In this document: positions 24,958 to 33,993 of the stretch, in pieces
Layout of the letters: each line of letters opens with the position of its first letter
How positions within the stretch are numbered: position 1 is the stretch's first letter
Origin: Halotalea alkalilenta DSM 17697
Lineage (GTDB): Bacteria; Pseudomonadota; Gammaproteobacteria; Pseudomonadales; Halomonadaceae
Length of the DNA: 49,028 nucleotides
Direction: 5' to 3'
Assembly (NCBI RefSeq): GCF_000621205.1
Contig: NZ_JHYY01000041.1
Span: 1 to 49,028, forward strand
Notes under the pieces: generated by a model
What the model was told of the DNA's origin: nothing
Databases searched by the model: none
Seen by the model: the letters and a program-made list of their open reading frames with translations, nothing else
Program-made: the position numbers and the translations under genes

Positions 24958-25959
24958 ATGAAACCCGCTACCACCTTCACGCGCTTCGCCCGCTGGCCGC
25001 TGACCCGGGTCTGCGCGCTGCTCTTCGCCATCGCCGCGGCGCCGGGCTGGGCGGCCGATGCGCCACCCACGCCGCTGCACCTGATGCTCGACTGGTACGT
25101 CAATCCGGACCATGCGCCGCTGGTCATCGCCGAGCAGCGTGGCTTGTTCGCCCGGCACGGGCTCGAGGTGACCATCGATGCGCCGGGCGATCCCTCCACG
25201 CCTGGGCGTCTCGCCGCGGCGGGCCAGGTGGACGTAGCGATCGGCTACCAGCCGCAGCTGCACCTCGAGGTCGATCAAGGCCTGCCGCTCAAGCGCATCG
25301 GTACGCTGGTCGCCACTCCGCTGAATACCGTGATGGTGCGTGCCGACAGCGGTATCGAGAACCTCGCCGGGCTTCGCGGCAGGCGCATCGGCTATTCGGT
25401 GGCGGGAGTGGAACAGGCGCTGCTGAGCACGATGCTCGAGCAGGCGGGGATCGGGATCGACGACGTCGAGCGGGTCAACGTCAACTTCTCGCTCGCCCCG
25501 GCGCTGCTGAGCGGCCAGGTCGATGCGGTGATCGGCGCCTACCGCAACGTCGAAGCCGCCCAGCTCGAGTCCCAAGGCGTCGAGCCGCGCAGCTTCTTCG
25601 TCGAGGAGCACGGCGTGCCGGTCTACGATGAGCTGATCTTCGTCGCCAGCCCCGCCACCATCGCTGCCAAAGGCGATGCGCTGCGCGCCTTCATCAAGGC
25701 GGTCGAGGAGGCGACGCTTTGGATCGACAACCACCCCGAGGAGGCCTGGGAGTCGTTCAGGCGCTACGACCCAAGCCTCGACAGCGAGGTCAACCAGCGT
25801 GCCTTCGAGCTCACGCTGGGGCGCTTTTCGCCCAGTCCCGCCGCGCTCGACAGCGGGCGTTATCTCGGCATGCAGCGGTTTCTGCTCGAGCACGGATTGA
25901 TCGAACGCGAGCAGCCGCTCGATGCGCTCGCGGTCGATCTCAATGCCCCGGCCCCTTGA
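24958..25959 (+). CDS. thiY: Periplasmic substrate-binding protein, NMT1/THI5-like (ThiY type)
   Basis: A 333-residue binding protein with an N-terminal signal peptide (ALLFAIAAAPGWAADA, cleavage about residue 32). The mature part matches NMT1/THI5 proteins: LMLDWYVNPDHAPLVIAEQ near the start, DVAIGYQPQL, GRRIGYSVAGVEQ and an ALLSGQVDAVIGAYRNVE block. Bacterial ThiY binds formylaminopyrimidine, while the yeast THI5 relative is itself an HMP-making enzyme. The catalytic CCCFC motif of THI5 is not visible, which supports a binding role. ATG 49 bases after the permease gene, with GAGGA just upstream. Confidence 0.9.
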   Translation: MKPATTFTRFARWPLTRVCALLFAIAAAPGWAADAPPTPLHLMLDWYVNPDHAPLVIAEQRGLFARHGLEVTIDAPGDPSTPGRLAAAGQVDVAIGYQPQLHLEVDQGLPLKRIGTLVATPLNTVMVRADSGIENLAGLRGRRIGYSVAGVEQALLSTMLEQAGIGIDDVERVNVNFSLAPALLSGQVDAVIGAYRNVEAAQLESQGVEPRSFFVEEHGVPVYDELIFVASPATIAAKGDALRAFIKAVEEATLWIDNHPEEAWESFRRYDPSLDSEVNQRAFELTLGRFSPSPAALDSGRYLGMQRFLLEHGLIEREQPLDALAVDLNAPAP

Positions 25960-25968
25960 TCCCTCGCC

Positions 25969-27942
25969 TCAGCCCGAGCGCATCGAGGCGTCGTAGTAGG
26001 CGTTGCGCTCGGCGTCGCTGAGCATCTTCACACCTTCGCTCGAGCCCTTGGCCAGGCTTTCGAAGATCGCACGATAGGCGAGCACCGCGAGCACGTACTC
26101 GCGGGTCTCGCGGAACGGGATGCTTTCGACGAACAGGTCGAACGGCTGGTTGCCATTGGCGAGCCAGCGATCGACCCGCCCGGGGCCTGCGTTGTAGGCC
26201 GCGGCGGCGGCGATGCGATTGTTCGAGTAACGATCGAGCATATCGCGAATGTAGGCCGAGCCGAACGCGACGTTGACCTCGGGATCCTCGAGGCTCTCCA
26301 CCCCGGCGTACGGGATGTTGCGACGCGAACTCAAGTGGCGCGCGGTGTCCGGCATCAGCTGCATCAGTCCGCGCGCGCCGACCGGGGACTGTGCCCTTTG
26401 GTTGAAGGCGCTCTCGCGGCGGGCGATGCCCATCAGGAAGTACGGGTCGACGCCGCGAGAGGCGCCCCACTTGACGAACTCGGGCTCGAACGCATGGGGG
26501 AAGCGCCAGGCCAGGGCATCCCAGGCGCGGGCGCTGATCGAGGCCTGCACCGCGAGCTCGTACCAGCCCTGTTGGATCGCGTAGGCGGCCATCGCTTCGC
26601 TGTGGGCGTGGTCCGAGCGCTCGAGCAGCGCGACCCACTCGCTGCGGGCGAGGCCGGGTTCGTCGATCCGATAGAGCGCGGCGACGCGCTGCACTGCAGG
26701 GGTCTGCGCGACCTGCGCGATGCGTTCGGGCGGCACCGGGCGCGAGGCGTCGTTGAGCGCATAGGGGCGCCCGAGCCTGTCGGCGGCGGCGAAGGCGAAG
26801 AAATTGCGCCCTTGGGCCGCGGCCTCGAAGGCGCTGCGTGCGGTGGTCGGGTCTCCGAGCTCGGTGCTGGCGCGGCCCAGCCAGTACTGCCAGCGCGACT
26901 CGGTACGCACGCTGTCCGGCATTTTCGGCACCCAGTCGAACACCGCCTGCCAGTCGCGCGCGGCCAGTGCGTTACGTACCCGCAGCTCGTAGAGATCGTC
27001 GGCCTCGAGCCGGGGCAGGGCGCGATCGACCCATGGCTGGCTACCGGGCACGCCGCGTGCCATCGCGTAGAAAGCGAGGTCGTGCTCGATCGATCGGCGC
27101 TGCTCGGCGTCCAGGGTGGCCTGCTCGCCCAAGCGCTGCCAGGCGGCCAGCGCCGCGGCGGTATTGTCGCGGGTCAGCCGATGGAAGGTCGCGGCGAGCA
27201 GGCTCGGGCCCGCGCTGCCGTCGGGGCCGAGCCGGGCAGGGAGGGTCGCCACTTGGGAGGGATCGGCGTTCACCCGGTCGAAGGCATTGAGCGCATCGCG
27301 CCAGGCTGGGTCATCGATCAGACGGCGCAGGTGGTTGACCAGGCCGGTGCTGCCGTTCTCCCACGCCAGCATCAGCCGCGTCCAGTCGTCTTCGGTGGTC
27401 AGCGCGCCACTCGCTCGCAGCCGCTGGAACAGCGGGTCGCAAGCGTTGGGCTGGGAACTTCCGACCCGCCATAGCGCACGTCCTCCCGCCGCCGCAGCGC
27501 TCGGCTCGCGCTCCAGCAGCGCGGTGTAGTAGTAGCACTGGCGCTCGGTGCCGATCGGTTCGCCGTCGCTGACCGCGAGCAAAGCGGCGAAGTTGCCCGC
27601 CCGCCCGTAGGCGGTCTGGGCCAGGCCGCGCAGCCAGCCGGCCAGCGGGGAGTCGTCGTGGCGGGCAATGAAATCGTTGATCGATTGAGGTGCCACGTCG
27701 GGCAGGGCGTGGCGCAGGCGATGGTACTCGATGTAGCCGTCCAGCAGGTGGTCGACGCGGTCGGTGCGCTGGTCGATGCGGCTCCAGCTGCCTTGACGGG
27801 CATCGGCCAGCGCTTGGCGCATCGCCATGTCGTCGGCCTGGGCGGGGTGCGGCGCTAAGAGGCCGGCGCAGAGCGCGGTGGCGATACCGAGGCCGAGAAG
27901 GTGGCGCAGGGGCGAGGGTGGGGCGGGGGGCGTTCTGGACAC
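25969..27942 (-). CDS. slt: Soluble lytic murein transglycosylase
   Basis: A 657-residue periplasmic exo-acting lytic transglycosylase that cleaves peptidoglycan to 1,6-anhydro-muropeptides. A signal peptide ([19 protein letters not shown]) precedes the alpha-helical superhelix that forms the doughnut-shaped U and L domains (about 40-480). The C-terminal lysozyme-like domain has the catalytic Glu in ARRESAFN followed by [10 protein letters not shown], and [14 protein letters not shown]. The GTG at 27942 is chosen because AGGAG lies five bases upstream and the signal peptide follows at once. Converges with thiY, 9 bases between stops; no terminator seen. Confidence 0.93.
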   Translation of the reverse strand: MSRTPPAPPSPLRHLLGLGIATALCAGLLAPHPAQADDMAMRQALADARQGSWSRIDQRTDRVDHLLDGYIEYHRLRHALPDVAPQSINDFIARHDDSPLAGWLRGLAQTAYGRAGNFAALLAVSDGEPIGTERQCYYYTALLEREPSAAAAGGRALWRVGSSQPNACDPLFQRLRASGALTTEDDWTRLMLAWENGSTGLVNHLRRLIDDPAWRDALNAFDRVNADPSQVATLPARLGPDGSAGPSLLAATFHRLTRDNTAAALAAWQRLGEQATLDAEQRRSIEHDLAFYAMARGVPGSQPWVDRALPRLEADDLYELRVRNALAARDWQAVFDWVPKMPDSVRTESRWQYWLGRASTELGDPTTARSAFEAAAQGRNFFAFAAADRLGRPYALNDASRPVPPERIAQVAQTPAVQRVAALYRIDEPGLARSEWVALLERSDHAHSEAMAAYAIQQGWYELAVQASISARAWDALAWRFPHAFEPEFVKWGASRGVDPYFLMGIARRESAFNQRAQSPVGARGLMQLMPDTARHLSSRRNIPYAGVESLEDPEVNVAFGSAYIRDMLDRYSNNRIAAAAAYNAGPGRVDRWLANGNQPFDLFVESIPFRETREYVLAVLAYRAIFESLAKGSSEGVKMLSDAERNAYYDASMRSG

Positions 27943-28086
27943 ATCAACTCCTGTCGTCGGACCAGGTGCGGCGGTGCACGGGCTTGCGTTTACGACGCGG
28001 GGCCCCCATCTCCATGGGTGCCTGGGGCGTTTGTTCGGCGGCGAAGATACCTTGGCCGGCTTGGCCTGCGCATAGGAGTGCACGCG

Positions 28087-28416
28087 ATGAAACGACGAAA
28101 GTTCAACCTGTTCGGTCTGCTGGTCGGGCGCGGCAACGTGCTGCTCAGGATCGGCAAGGCGCTGCGTACGATCGTTTTGATGATGCATGACTATCTGCGC
28201 GGTGACTACCGTCCGCTACCCAAGCGGGCGATGGCGCTGCTGGTCGTGGCGCTGGTCTATCTGTTCTTTCCTTTCGATCTGGTGCCCGACTTCATCCCGT
28301 TCTGGGGGCAGCTCGACGATCTGATCATCAGCGGCTGGCTGCTGGCCAAGCTCGACGAGGATCTCGACGGCTATCGCGCCTGGCGACGGGCGCGGGATGC
28401 GCGTCGGGACTCTTGA
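28087..28416 (+). CDS. DUF1232 (YkvA-like) membrane protein
   Basis: A 109-residue protein with the DUF1232 signature around [21 protein letters not shown], the P-x-D-x-x-P-D turn between two hydrophobic segments (about 45-62 and 78-92), with basic ends (MKRRKF..., RRARDARR). Members of this family are widespread and have no proven function. ATG at 28087; no strong ribosome site. It is divergent from slt across about 140 bases that must hold both promoters. Confidence 0.85.
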   Translation: MKRRKFNLFGLLVGRGNVLLRIGKALRTIVLMMHDYLRGDYRPLPKRAMALLVVALVYLFFPFDLVPDFIPFWGQLDDLIISGWLLAKLDEDLDGYRAWRRARDARRDS

Positions 28417-28478
28417 AAATCGCCGCGCTCGCCCCATCTTTGCGCATATTCCACCGTTGACCTAGGGACGTTTTGCAG

Positions 28479-30371
28479 ATGTCGGCAGACCAGAAAGAGA
28501 CGCTAGGATTCCAGACGGAAGTGAAGCAGCTTCTGCATCTGATGATCCATTCGCTTTACTCGAATCGCGAGATTTTCCTTCGCGAACTGATCTCCAATGC
28601 GGCGGATGCCTGCGACAAGCTTCGTTATCGCGCCCTCGATGACGATTCGCTGTTCGAAGGCGACAGCGAGCTGCGCGTGGAGATCGAGTTCGACGCCGAG
28701 GCGCGCACCGTTACCGTGCGCGACAACGGCATCGGGATGAGCCGCGAAGACGTGATCGCCAACCTCGGCACCATCGCGCGCTCCGGCACCGCCGAATTCC
28801 TCAAGCAGCTCTCCGGCGAACAGCAAAAGGATGCCAAGCTGATCGGTCAGTTCGGCGTCGGCTTCTATTCCGCCTTCATCGTCGCCGACGAGGTGACGGT
28901 GCGTACCCGGCTGGCCGGCAGCGAGCGCTCTGCGGGTACCCAGTGGGTCTCGCGCGGCGAGGGCGAGTTCACCATCGAGCCGATCGAACTCGAGCGCCAC
29001 GGCACCGAGATCAAGCTCGCGCTCAAGAGCGACGCGGCGGAATTCGCCGATGAGTACCGCCTGCGCACGCTGGTGCGCAAGTACTCCGACCATATCGATC
29101 TGCCGGTGCAGATGCCGAAGGTCGAGGAGCAGGAAGGCGAAGACGGCGAGAAACGCAGCGTGGTCAGCTGGGAGACGGTCAACGAGGCCCAGGCGCTGTG
29201 GACCCGGCCGAAGAGCGAGCTCTCCGATGACGACTACAAGGCGTTCTACAAGCACATCGCCCACGACTTCACCGACCCGCTGAGCTGGAGCCACAACAAG
29301 GTCGAGGGCAAGCTCGAGTATACGAGCCTGCTCTACGTGCCCGCGCGGGCGCCGTTCGATCTCTACCAGCGCGAGGGCGTGCGCGGGCTCAAGCTCTATG
29401 TCCAGCGCGTTTTCATCATGGACGATGCGGAGCAGTTCCTGCCGCTTTACCTGCGCTTCGTCAAGGGGGTGATCGACACCCGCGACCTGTCGCTGAACGT
29501 CTCGCGCGAGATCCTCCAGCAGGACCCGCAGGTGGAGAAGCTGAAGAGCGCGCTGACCAAGCGCGTGCTCGACATGCTCAAGAAGCTGGCCAAGGAGCCC
29601 GAGCGCTACCAGGAGTTCTGGAGCCAGTTCGGCTCGGTGCTCAAGGAAGGGCCCGCTGAGGACTACGCCAACCGCGAGAAGATCGCCGAGCTTCTGCGTT
29701 TCTCCACCACCCATACCGATAGCGCAGTGCAGGACCAGTCGCTCGCCGACTACGTCGGACGCATGAAGGAAGGCCAGCAGAAGATCTACTACCTGGTCGC
29801 CGACAGCTTCAACGCCGCGCGTCACAGCCCGCATCTCGAGATCTTCCGCAAGAAAGGCATCGAAGTGCTGCTGCTCAGCGATCGCGTGGACGAGTGGCTG
29901 ATGAGCCATCTTTCCGAGTTCGACGGCAAAGCGCTGGTCGATGTGGCCAAGGGCGATCTTGATCTCGGCGATGTCGAGGATGAAGAAGAGAAGAAGGCCC
30001 AGGAGGAGAGCGCCAAGGCCAAGCAGGCGCTGGTCGAACGACTCAAGGAGCAGCTCGGTGAACGCGTCGCCCAGGTGCGGGTCACCCACCGCCTGACCGA
30101 CTCTCCGGCCTGCGTGGTGCTCGACGAGCACGACATGGGCTTCCAGATGCGCCGCCTGATGGAGGCCGCCGGGCAGCCGGTGCCGGAGAGCAAGCCGATC
30201 CTCGAGATCAACCCCGATCATCCGCTGATCGCGCGGCTCGAGGGGCTCGAGGGAGAGGCGTTCGGCCGCCTTGGGGAAGTGCTGCTCGACCAGGCGATCA
30301 TCGCTGAAGGTGGGCAGCTGGACGATCCCGCGGCCTACGTCAAACGGCTCAACGCGCTGCTGGTCGGCTGA
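28479..30371 (+). CDS. htpG: Molecular chaperone HtpG (bacterial Hsp90)
   Basis: A 630-residue ATP-dependent chaperone dimer. The N-terminal GHKL ATPase domain has the family features [41 protein letters not shown] and [12 protein letters not shown]. The middle domain has [35 protein letters not shown] and [11 protein letters not shown], and the C-terminal dimerisation domain contains ASPACVV-like [14 protein letters not shown]. Length fits E. coli HtpG (624). ATG at 28479; a TTG at 28473 could add two residues. A heat-shock (sigma-32) promoter would be expected upstream, but I cannot identify one with confidence. Confidence 0.98.
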   Translation: MSADQKETLGFQTEVKQLLHLMIHSLYSNREIFLRELISNAADACDKLRYRALDDDSLFEGDSELRVEIEFDAEARTVTVRDNGIGMSREDVIANLGTIARSGTAEFLKQLSGEQQKDAKLIGQFGVGFYSAFIVADEVTVRTRLAGSERSAGTQWVSRGEGEFTIEPIELERHGTEIKLALKSDAAEFADEYRLRTLVRKYSDHIDLPVQMPKVEEQEGEDGEKRSVVSWETVNEAQALWTRPKSELSDDDYKAFYKHIAHDFTDPLSWSHNKVEGKLEYTSLLYVPARAPFDLYQREGVRGLKLYVQRVFIMDDAEQFLPLYLRFVKGVIDTRDLSLNVSREILQQDPQVEKLKSALTKRVLDMLKKLAKEPERYQEFWSQFGSVLKEGPAEDYANREKIAELLRFSTTHTDSAVQDQSLADYVGRMKEGQQKIYYLVADSFNAARHSPHLEIFRKKGIEVLLLSDRVDEWLMSHLSEFDGKALVDVAKGDLDLGDVEDEEEKKAQEESAKAKQALVERLKEQLGERVAQVRVTHRLTDSPACVVLDEHDMGFQMRRLMEAAGQPVPESKPILEINPDHPLIARLEGLEGEAFGRLGEVLLDQAIIAEGGQLDDPAAYVKRLNALLVG

Positions 30372-30377
30372 GCCTCG

Positions 30378-30415
30378 CCGGCAGGTGCCGCCGCGCCCGC
30401 GGCGGCACCTGCCGG
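30378..30415 (+). terminator. Strong hairpin after htpG, probable terminator
   Basis: A perfect 17-bp stem, CCGGCAGGTGCCGCCGC with its complement, closed by a 4-base loop, 7 bases after the htpG stop. The following sequence (GCGTATTTCG) has only a short T run, so termination may be weaker than at the other hairpins in the window. Confidence 0.65.
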
Positions 30416-30631
30416 GCGTATTTCGATGGTTGGTTCGACATCCTGGTCGGGTAGCGAGCCGCCTGCCGGGACGCGCCCGTTTCTCTTGCTAACCGACTGT
30501 GAGCGAAGGTTTTTTTCAGGTTTATATAGAACGCCGTTTTGTGTACAGATCGGCGATGCTGGGCGCAGTTGGGTGCATTTTCGCGTTGATGCTGTTAGTC
30601 TCTGCGCGACATGAACTAGAGTACATCCTCG

Positions 30632-31423
30632 ATGACACGAACGTTTGATCCCAGGACGCTCGTGCTGACGCTCATTCTTTCGGCATTTCCTTTGCAGTTC
30701 TCGCTCGCCGCCGATAGTGAAACGAGTGGAGAAGCACTCCTCGATGACAGCGTCGTCACCAGTATGCCGGACCTGCGAGAGCAACGCGCCGGGCCGGATC
30801 GCAAGATCGCTTTCTTCAACCTGCTGATTCCGATCATCGAACGGCAGAACGCCATGGTTCGAGACGATCGTGAATTCCTGCTCGCCGCCCGCGAGCGCAA
30901 TACCTGGACGCGCCCGGCCCGCGAGCGGCTCAAGCGTATCTGCGACGACTACCGGATGAACTGCGCCGATCCCCAGCGCACCGATTGGGACGAACTGCTG
31001 AGCCGGGTCGATACCTTGCCGATGCAGCTAGTGCTGGTACAGGCGATCGAGGAATCCGGCTGGGGCACCTCCCGCTTCGCGCGTGAGAGCAACAACCTCT
31101 TCGGTATGCGCTGCTTCGGTGCCGAGTGCGGCGTCGAGCAGCGCGGCACCGGCGACCGCTACCAGCAGTTCGCTTCGGTCGAGGATGGCGTCCACGCCTA
31201 TTTCCTCAACCTCAACGGGCACAAGGCGTACGACAACCTGCGCAAGCAGCGCGCCGCGCTGCGCGGCCAGGGCCGCGAGGTCACCGCCGAGGCGTTGATC
31301 GCATCGCTCGGCCGCTACTCGGTGCGCGGAACCGCCTACATGGACCAGCTCCGACTGCTGCTCAACATCAACACCGACATGATCGAATCCCTGCGTGGAC
31401 AGGTCGACGAGCCAGCGGCTTGA
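30632..31423 (+). CDS. Glucosaminidase-domain protein (Bax-like), secreted
   Basis: A 263-residue protein related to the mannosyl-glycoprotein endo-beta-N-acetylglucosaminidase domain found in Bax and FlgJ-type peptidoglycan hydrolases. A signal peptide (residues 1-27, LVLTLILSAFPLQFSLAADS) sends it to the periplasm. The lysozyme-like core holds the catalytic Glu in QAIEESGWGTSRFA, then NNLFGMRCFG, YQQFASVEDGVHAYFLNLN and YSVRGTAYMDQLRLLL. Two Cys pairs (around 113/120 and 160/165) may form disulfides. The ATG at 30632 has no good ribosome site, so the start is uncertain. Confidence 0.88.
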   Translation: MTRTFDPRTLVLTLILSAFPLQFSLAADSETSGEALLDDSVVTSMPDLREQRAGPDRKIAFFNLLIPIIERQNAMVRDDREFLLAARERNTWTRPARERLKRICDDYRMNCADPQRTDWDELLSRVDTLPMQLVLVQAIEESGWGTSRFARESNNLFGMRCFGAECGVEQRGTGDRYQQFASVEDGVHAYFLNLNGHKAYDNLRKQRAALRGQGREVTAEALIASLGRYSVRGTAYMDQLRLLLNINTDMIESLRGQVDEPAA

Positions 31424-31451
31424 AGTCATAGCCTGAAGCGCATGTGAATCG

Positions 31452-31482
31452 ACGCCGGCGACCGATGGTCGCCGGCGTTTTT
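31452..31482 (+). terminator. Rho-independent terminator
   Basis: Stem ACGCCGGCGACC/GGTCGCCGGCGT (12 bp) with a GAT loop, followed by a T5 run, 28 bases after the glucosaminidase stop. Faces the convergent kinase gene, whose end lies 22 bases on. Confidence 0.92.
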
Positions 31483-31503
31483 CGTTTGACTCCCGGATGG
31501 TGC

Positions 31504-32994
31504 TCAGCGACGGGGCGAGTGATCCTGCGCGATGGCGGGATCGCTCGGCGTCGCAGGCCAGGTGATGCGTGCCTCTAGCCCGCCTTCGGCTCGATTGCGC
31601 AGGTGCAGCTGCGCTCGCTGCTGCTTGATCAGCGTCGCCACGATCGACAGCCCCAGCCCGCTGCCCGAGGCGCGCGGCGCCGAGCCGCGGCGAAACCGCT
31701 CGGTCACCTTGTCCAGCAGCTCGGGCTCGATGCCGCTGCCATCGTCGACCACGCAGAGCGAGGGCATGCCGTCGATGCGTTCGAGGCGGATTTCGACGCT
31801 GCCCCCGTTGGGGGTATAGCGCAGCGCATTGTCGAGCAGATTGCGCAGCAGTACGCCGACCTCGGTGGGGTCCGCGTAGATGTCGAGCCTGGTCAGGCCG
31901 CTCATCGCCAGGCGCTGGCTTCGCGCCTCGGCGAGGGGCCATAGCTCGCTGGCCAGCTGTGCGGCGATGGGATAAAGATCCACCCGGGCGGGCGCATTCG
32001 GCCGGTGGCGGTCGAGCCGTGCGAGCGTCAAAAGCTGGTCGACCACGCGCTGCAGCCGTTCGATACCGAGGCGCGCTTTGTCGAACGAGTCCTCGCTCTG
32101 TACGCCGTCGCTCGCGCGGGCGTTGTCGAGATGGATCTTCAGCGCCGCCAGCGGCGTGCGCAGCTCGTGGGCGGCGTCGGCGGTGAACCTGCGCTCGCGC
32201 TCGAGCGCCTCGCGCAGTCGCTCGATGAAGGCGTTGAGCGCATTGTGCAACCCGGCGAGTTCGCGTGGAACCTCGCCTTCGATCGGCGAAAGATCCTGGT
32301 CATGGCGGCGCGACAGCTGGCGGGAAAGATTGCCGAGCGGCGACATCCCATGGCGGATGACGAAATAGATCAGGATCGCGGCGAGCATCACGCTGATCGC
32401 ATCGGGCAGGGTATTGCCGAAGGCGATCTTGCGCGACAGCAGGGTCTGGAAGCGTTCGCGCAGCCCGATCGAGACCCATATCCGGCTCGCCTCGTCGTAG
32501 CGGGTATAGACCCGCCAGCTGTGGTCCTGGTAGTCGACCCAGGCATAGCCAGTCCGCTGGGGGGCGGGGAAGGGCGGATCGGCGCTCCAGCTGCCGCTGA
32601 GCAAGCGCGGAGTACCGTCGTCGTTCCAGAATCCCAGCGCGAGCACCGGCTCGTCGGGAGAGGGCTGGTCGGGATCGGCTGCGTCGTCGTCGAGGCGGCC
32701 ATGGGACATCGTCAGCGAATAGAAGCGCGCGATGTTCTCCCGATCGGTGAGCTGGTCGGCGATCCGCTGGTACTCCTGCGCACTCGTCTCGGCAGTGGTC
32801 ATGCCGGTGACGATACGCCCGAGCATCGACAGCTGGGCATCGAAGATCTCATCCATCTCGTCGTCGATGATGACGTAGGAGACTACCAGCGAGGCGGCGG
32901 AGCTGGCGAACAGGATCACCAGGATCGCTCGGGTCAGGTAGCGACGGATCGAACCGATGCCGCGCCGCCTTTCGCTGCGCGGCTTCCCGCTCAC
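31504..32994 (-). CDS. Two-component sensor histidine kinase (QseC/PmrB type)
   Basis: A 496-residue membrane sensor kinase. One helix at about 22-42, a periplasmic sensor region (about 43-195) and a second helix (about 198-214) are followed by a HAMP-like linker. The phosphoacceptor is His276 in DAAHELRTPLAALK, and the ATPase domain has the N box LLRNLLDNALRYTP, G1 DDGSGI and G2 GSGLGLSI. The H-box and layout match the QseC/PmrB/TctE group. The stimulus cannot be told. ATG at 32994 overlaps the regulator stop by four bases (ATGA), so the pair is one unit with the regulator first. Confidence 0.93.
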   Translation of the reverse strand: MSGKPRSERRRGIGSIRRYLTRAILVILFASSAASLVVSYVIIDDEMDEIFDAQLSMLGRIVTGMTTAETSAQEYQRIADQLTDRENIARFYSLTMSHGRLDDDAADPDQPSPDEPVLALGFWNDDGTPRLLSGSWSADPPFPAPQRTGYAWVDYQDHSWRVYTRYDEASRIWVSIGLRERFQTLLSRKIAFGNTLPDAISVMLAAILIYFVIRHGMSPLGNLSRQLSRRHDQDLSPIEGEVPRELAGLHNALNAFIERLREALERERRFTADAAHELRTPLAALKIHLDNARASDGVQSEDSFDKARLGIERLQRVVDQLLTLARLDRHRPNAPARVDLYPIAAQLASELWPLAEARSQRLAMSGLTRLDIYADPTEVGVLLRNLLDNALRYTPNGGSVEIRLERIDGMPSLCVVDDGSGIEPELLDKVTERFRRGSAPRASGSGLGLSIVATLIKQQRAQLHLRNRAEGGLEARITWPATPSDPAIAQDHSPRR

Positions 32995-33653
32995 CGGGCG
33001 TTGTCCTCCAGCCGGTAGCCGATCCCGCGCAGGGTGACGATCAGCTCAGGAGCGAGCTTCTTGCGCAGATGGTGGATGTGCACCTCGAGCGCGTTGGACT
33101 CCACCTCGTCGTCCCAGCCATAGAGCAGCTGCTCCAGGTGAGGGCGGGTGAGCACCTGGCCTGCATTGTTGGCAAGCTCCAGCAGCAGGGCGTATTCACG
33201 CCGCCCGAGCTTGACCGGCTTGTCCTTCCAGGTCACTTCGTGGCGCGACTCATCGATGGTCAGGTCGTTGACGGTGAGCACCTGGGTGGTCCGCCCGACC
33301 GCGCGGCGCATCACCATCCGCAGCCGTGCCAGCAGCTCCTCGAGTTCGAACGGCTTGAGCACGTAGTCGTCGGCGCCCGCGTCGAGCCCCATCACCTTGT
33401 CATCGAGACTGTCCCTCGCGGTGAGGATCACCACCGGCAGCGATTGGCTTTCACGCAGCCGGCGCAGCACTTCCATGCCATCCATGCCCGGCAGGCCGAG
33501 ATCCAGCACTACCGCGCCGAATTCGCCCTGCGTCAGAGCCTCCAGCGCGCTGGCCCCATCGTGCAGCCATTCGACCTGGTAGCCCTCGCGCTTGAGCGCG
33601 GTCTCGACGCCGTCACCCAAGAGTGGATCGTCTTCGACGAGTAGAATTCTCAT
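32991..33653 (-). CDS. OmpR-family response regulator (QseB/PmrA type)
   Basis: A 220-residue response regulator paired with the kinase. The receiver domain has the acidic pocket EDD (residues 7-9), the phosphorylated Asp51 in VVLDLGLPG, Thr in ILTARDS and Lys in DYVLKPFE. The C-terminal winged helix (about 125-220) contains LTRPHLEQLLYGW and the recognition region VESNALEVHIHHLRKKL. Ribosome site AAGGGA is seven bases before the ATG at 33653. As a QseB/PmrA-like factor it probably controls envelope or membrane genes, perhaps its own operon. Confidence 0.94.
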   Translation of the reverse strand: MRILLVEDDPLLGDGVETALKREGYQVEWLHDGASALEALTQGEFGAVVLDLGLPGMDGMEVLRRLRESQSLPVVILTARDSLDDKVMGLDAGADDYVLKPFELEELLARLRMVMRRAVGRTTQVLTVNDLTIDESRHEVTWKDKPVKLGRREYALLLELANNAGQVLTRPHLEQLLYGWDDEVESNALEVHIHHLRKKLAPELIVTLRGIGYRLEDNAR

Positions 33654-33993
33654 CTGTTTCCCTTTTGTCTTGTCCTATGGTCGAGCAAGCATCGCTATCG
33701 CTCGTCGATTGCTGGGCCATGGCCCCGCGCCTGGGTATCCGTACCAAGATTCGGATGCTACTGCGTCCATCATGCGCCATCCATCGACATAGTCGCGTGC
33801 TTCGATGGCGCCGATCTGGATGATGCCCGATTGTACCGGGCGGCCATCGCCCTCATTGTCTATCCAAAGCGCTGGCCGTCGACCCCGCGATCAGCGGCGA
33901 AGCCTTGATTCGACCGCATGCGAGCGCTGGGGTTCGCCGCCAGCTATGATGCAGGCTTCGGGCCAAGTGGAAAGGGCCTCGGGAGGTAGGGCA
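33654..33993. promoter_or_regulatory. Divergent upstream region between the two-component operon and selO
   Basis: About 340 bases without a gene. Must hold promoters for both directions; near 33655-33700 AT-rich sequence lies upstream of the regulator. The regulator's own binding site (direct repeats 11 bases apart in the PmrA/QseB family) would be expected here but I do not see a convincing pair. GGGAGG at 33981-33986 is the selO ribosome site. Confidence 0.35.

Noticed and set aside
28503-30221. A 572-codon minus-strand frame over htpG
   Set aside because: Opposite the unmistakable HtpG; no family similarity.
30378-30415. Hairpin after htpG as a CRISPR-like or mobile repeat
   Set aside because: Single copy, perfect stem directly after a stop; best read as a terminator.
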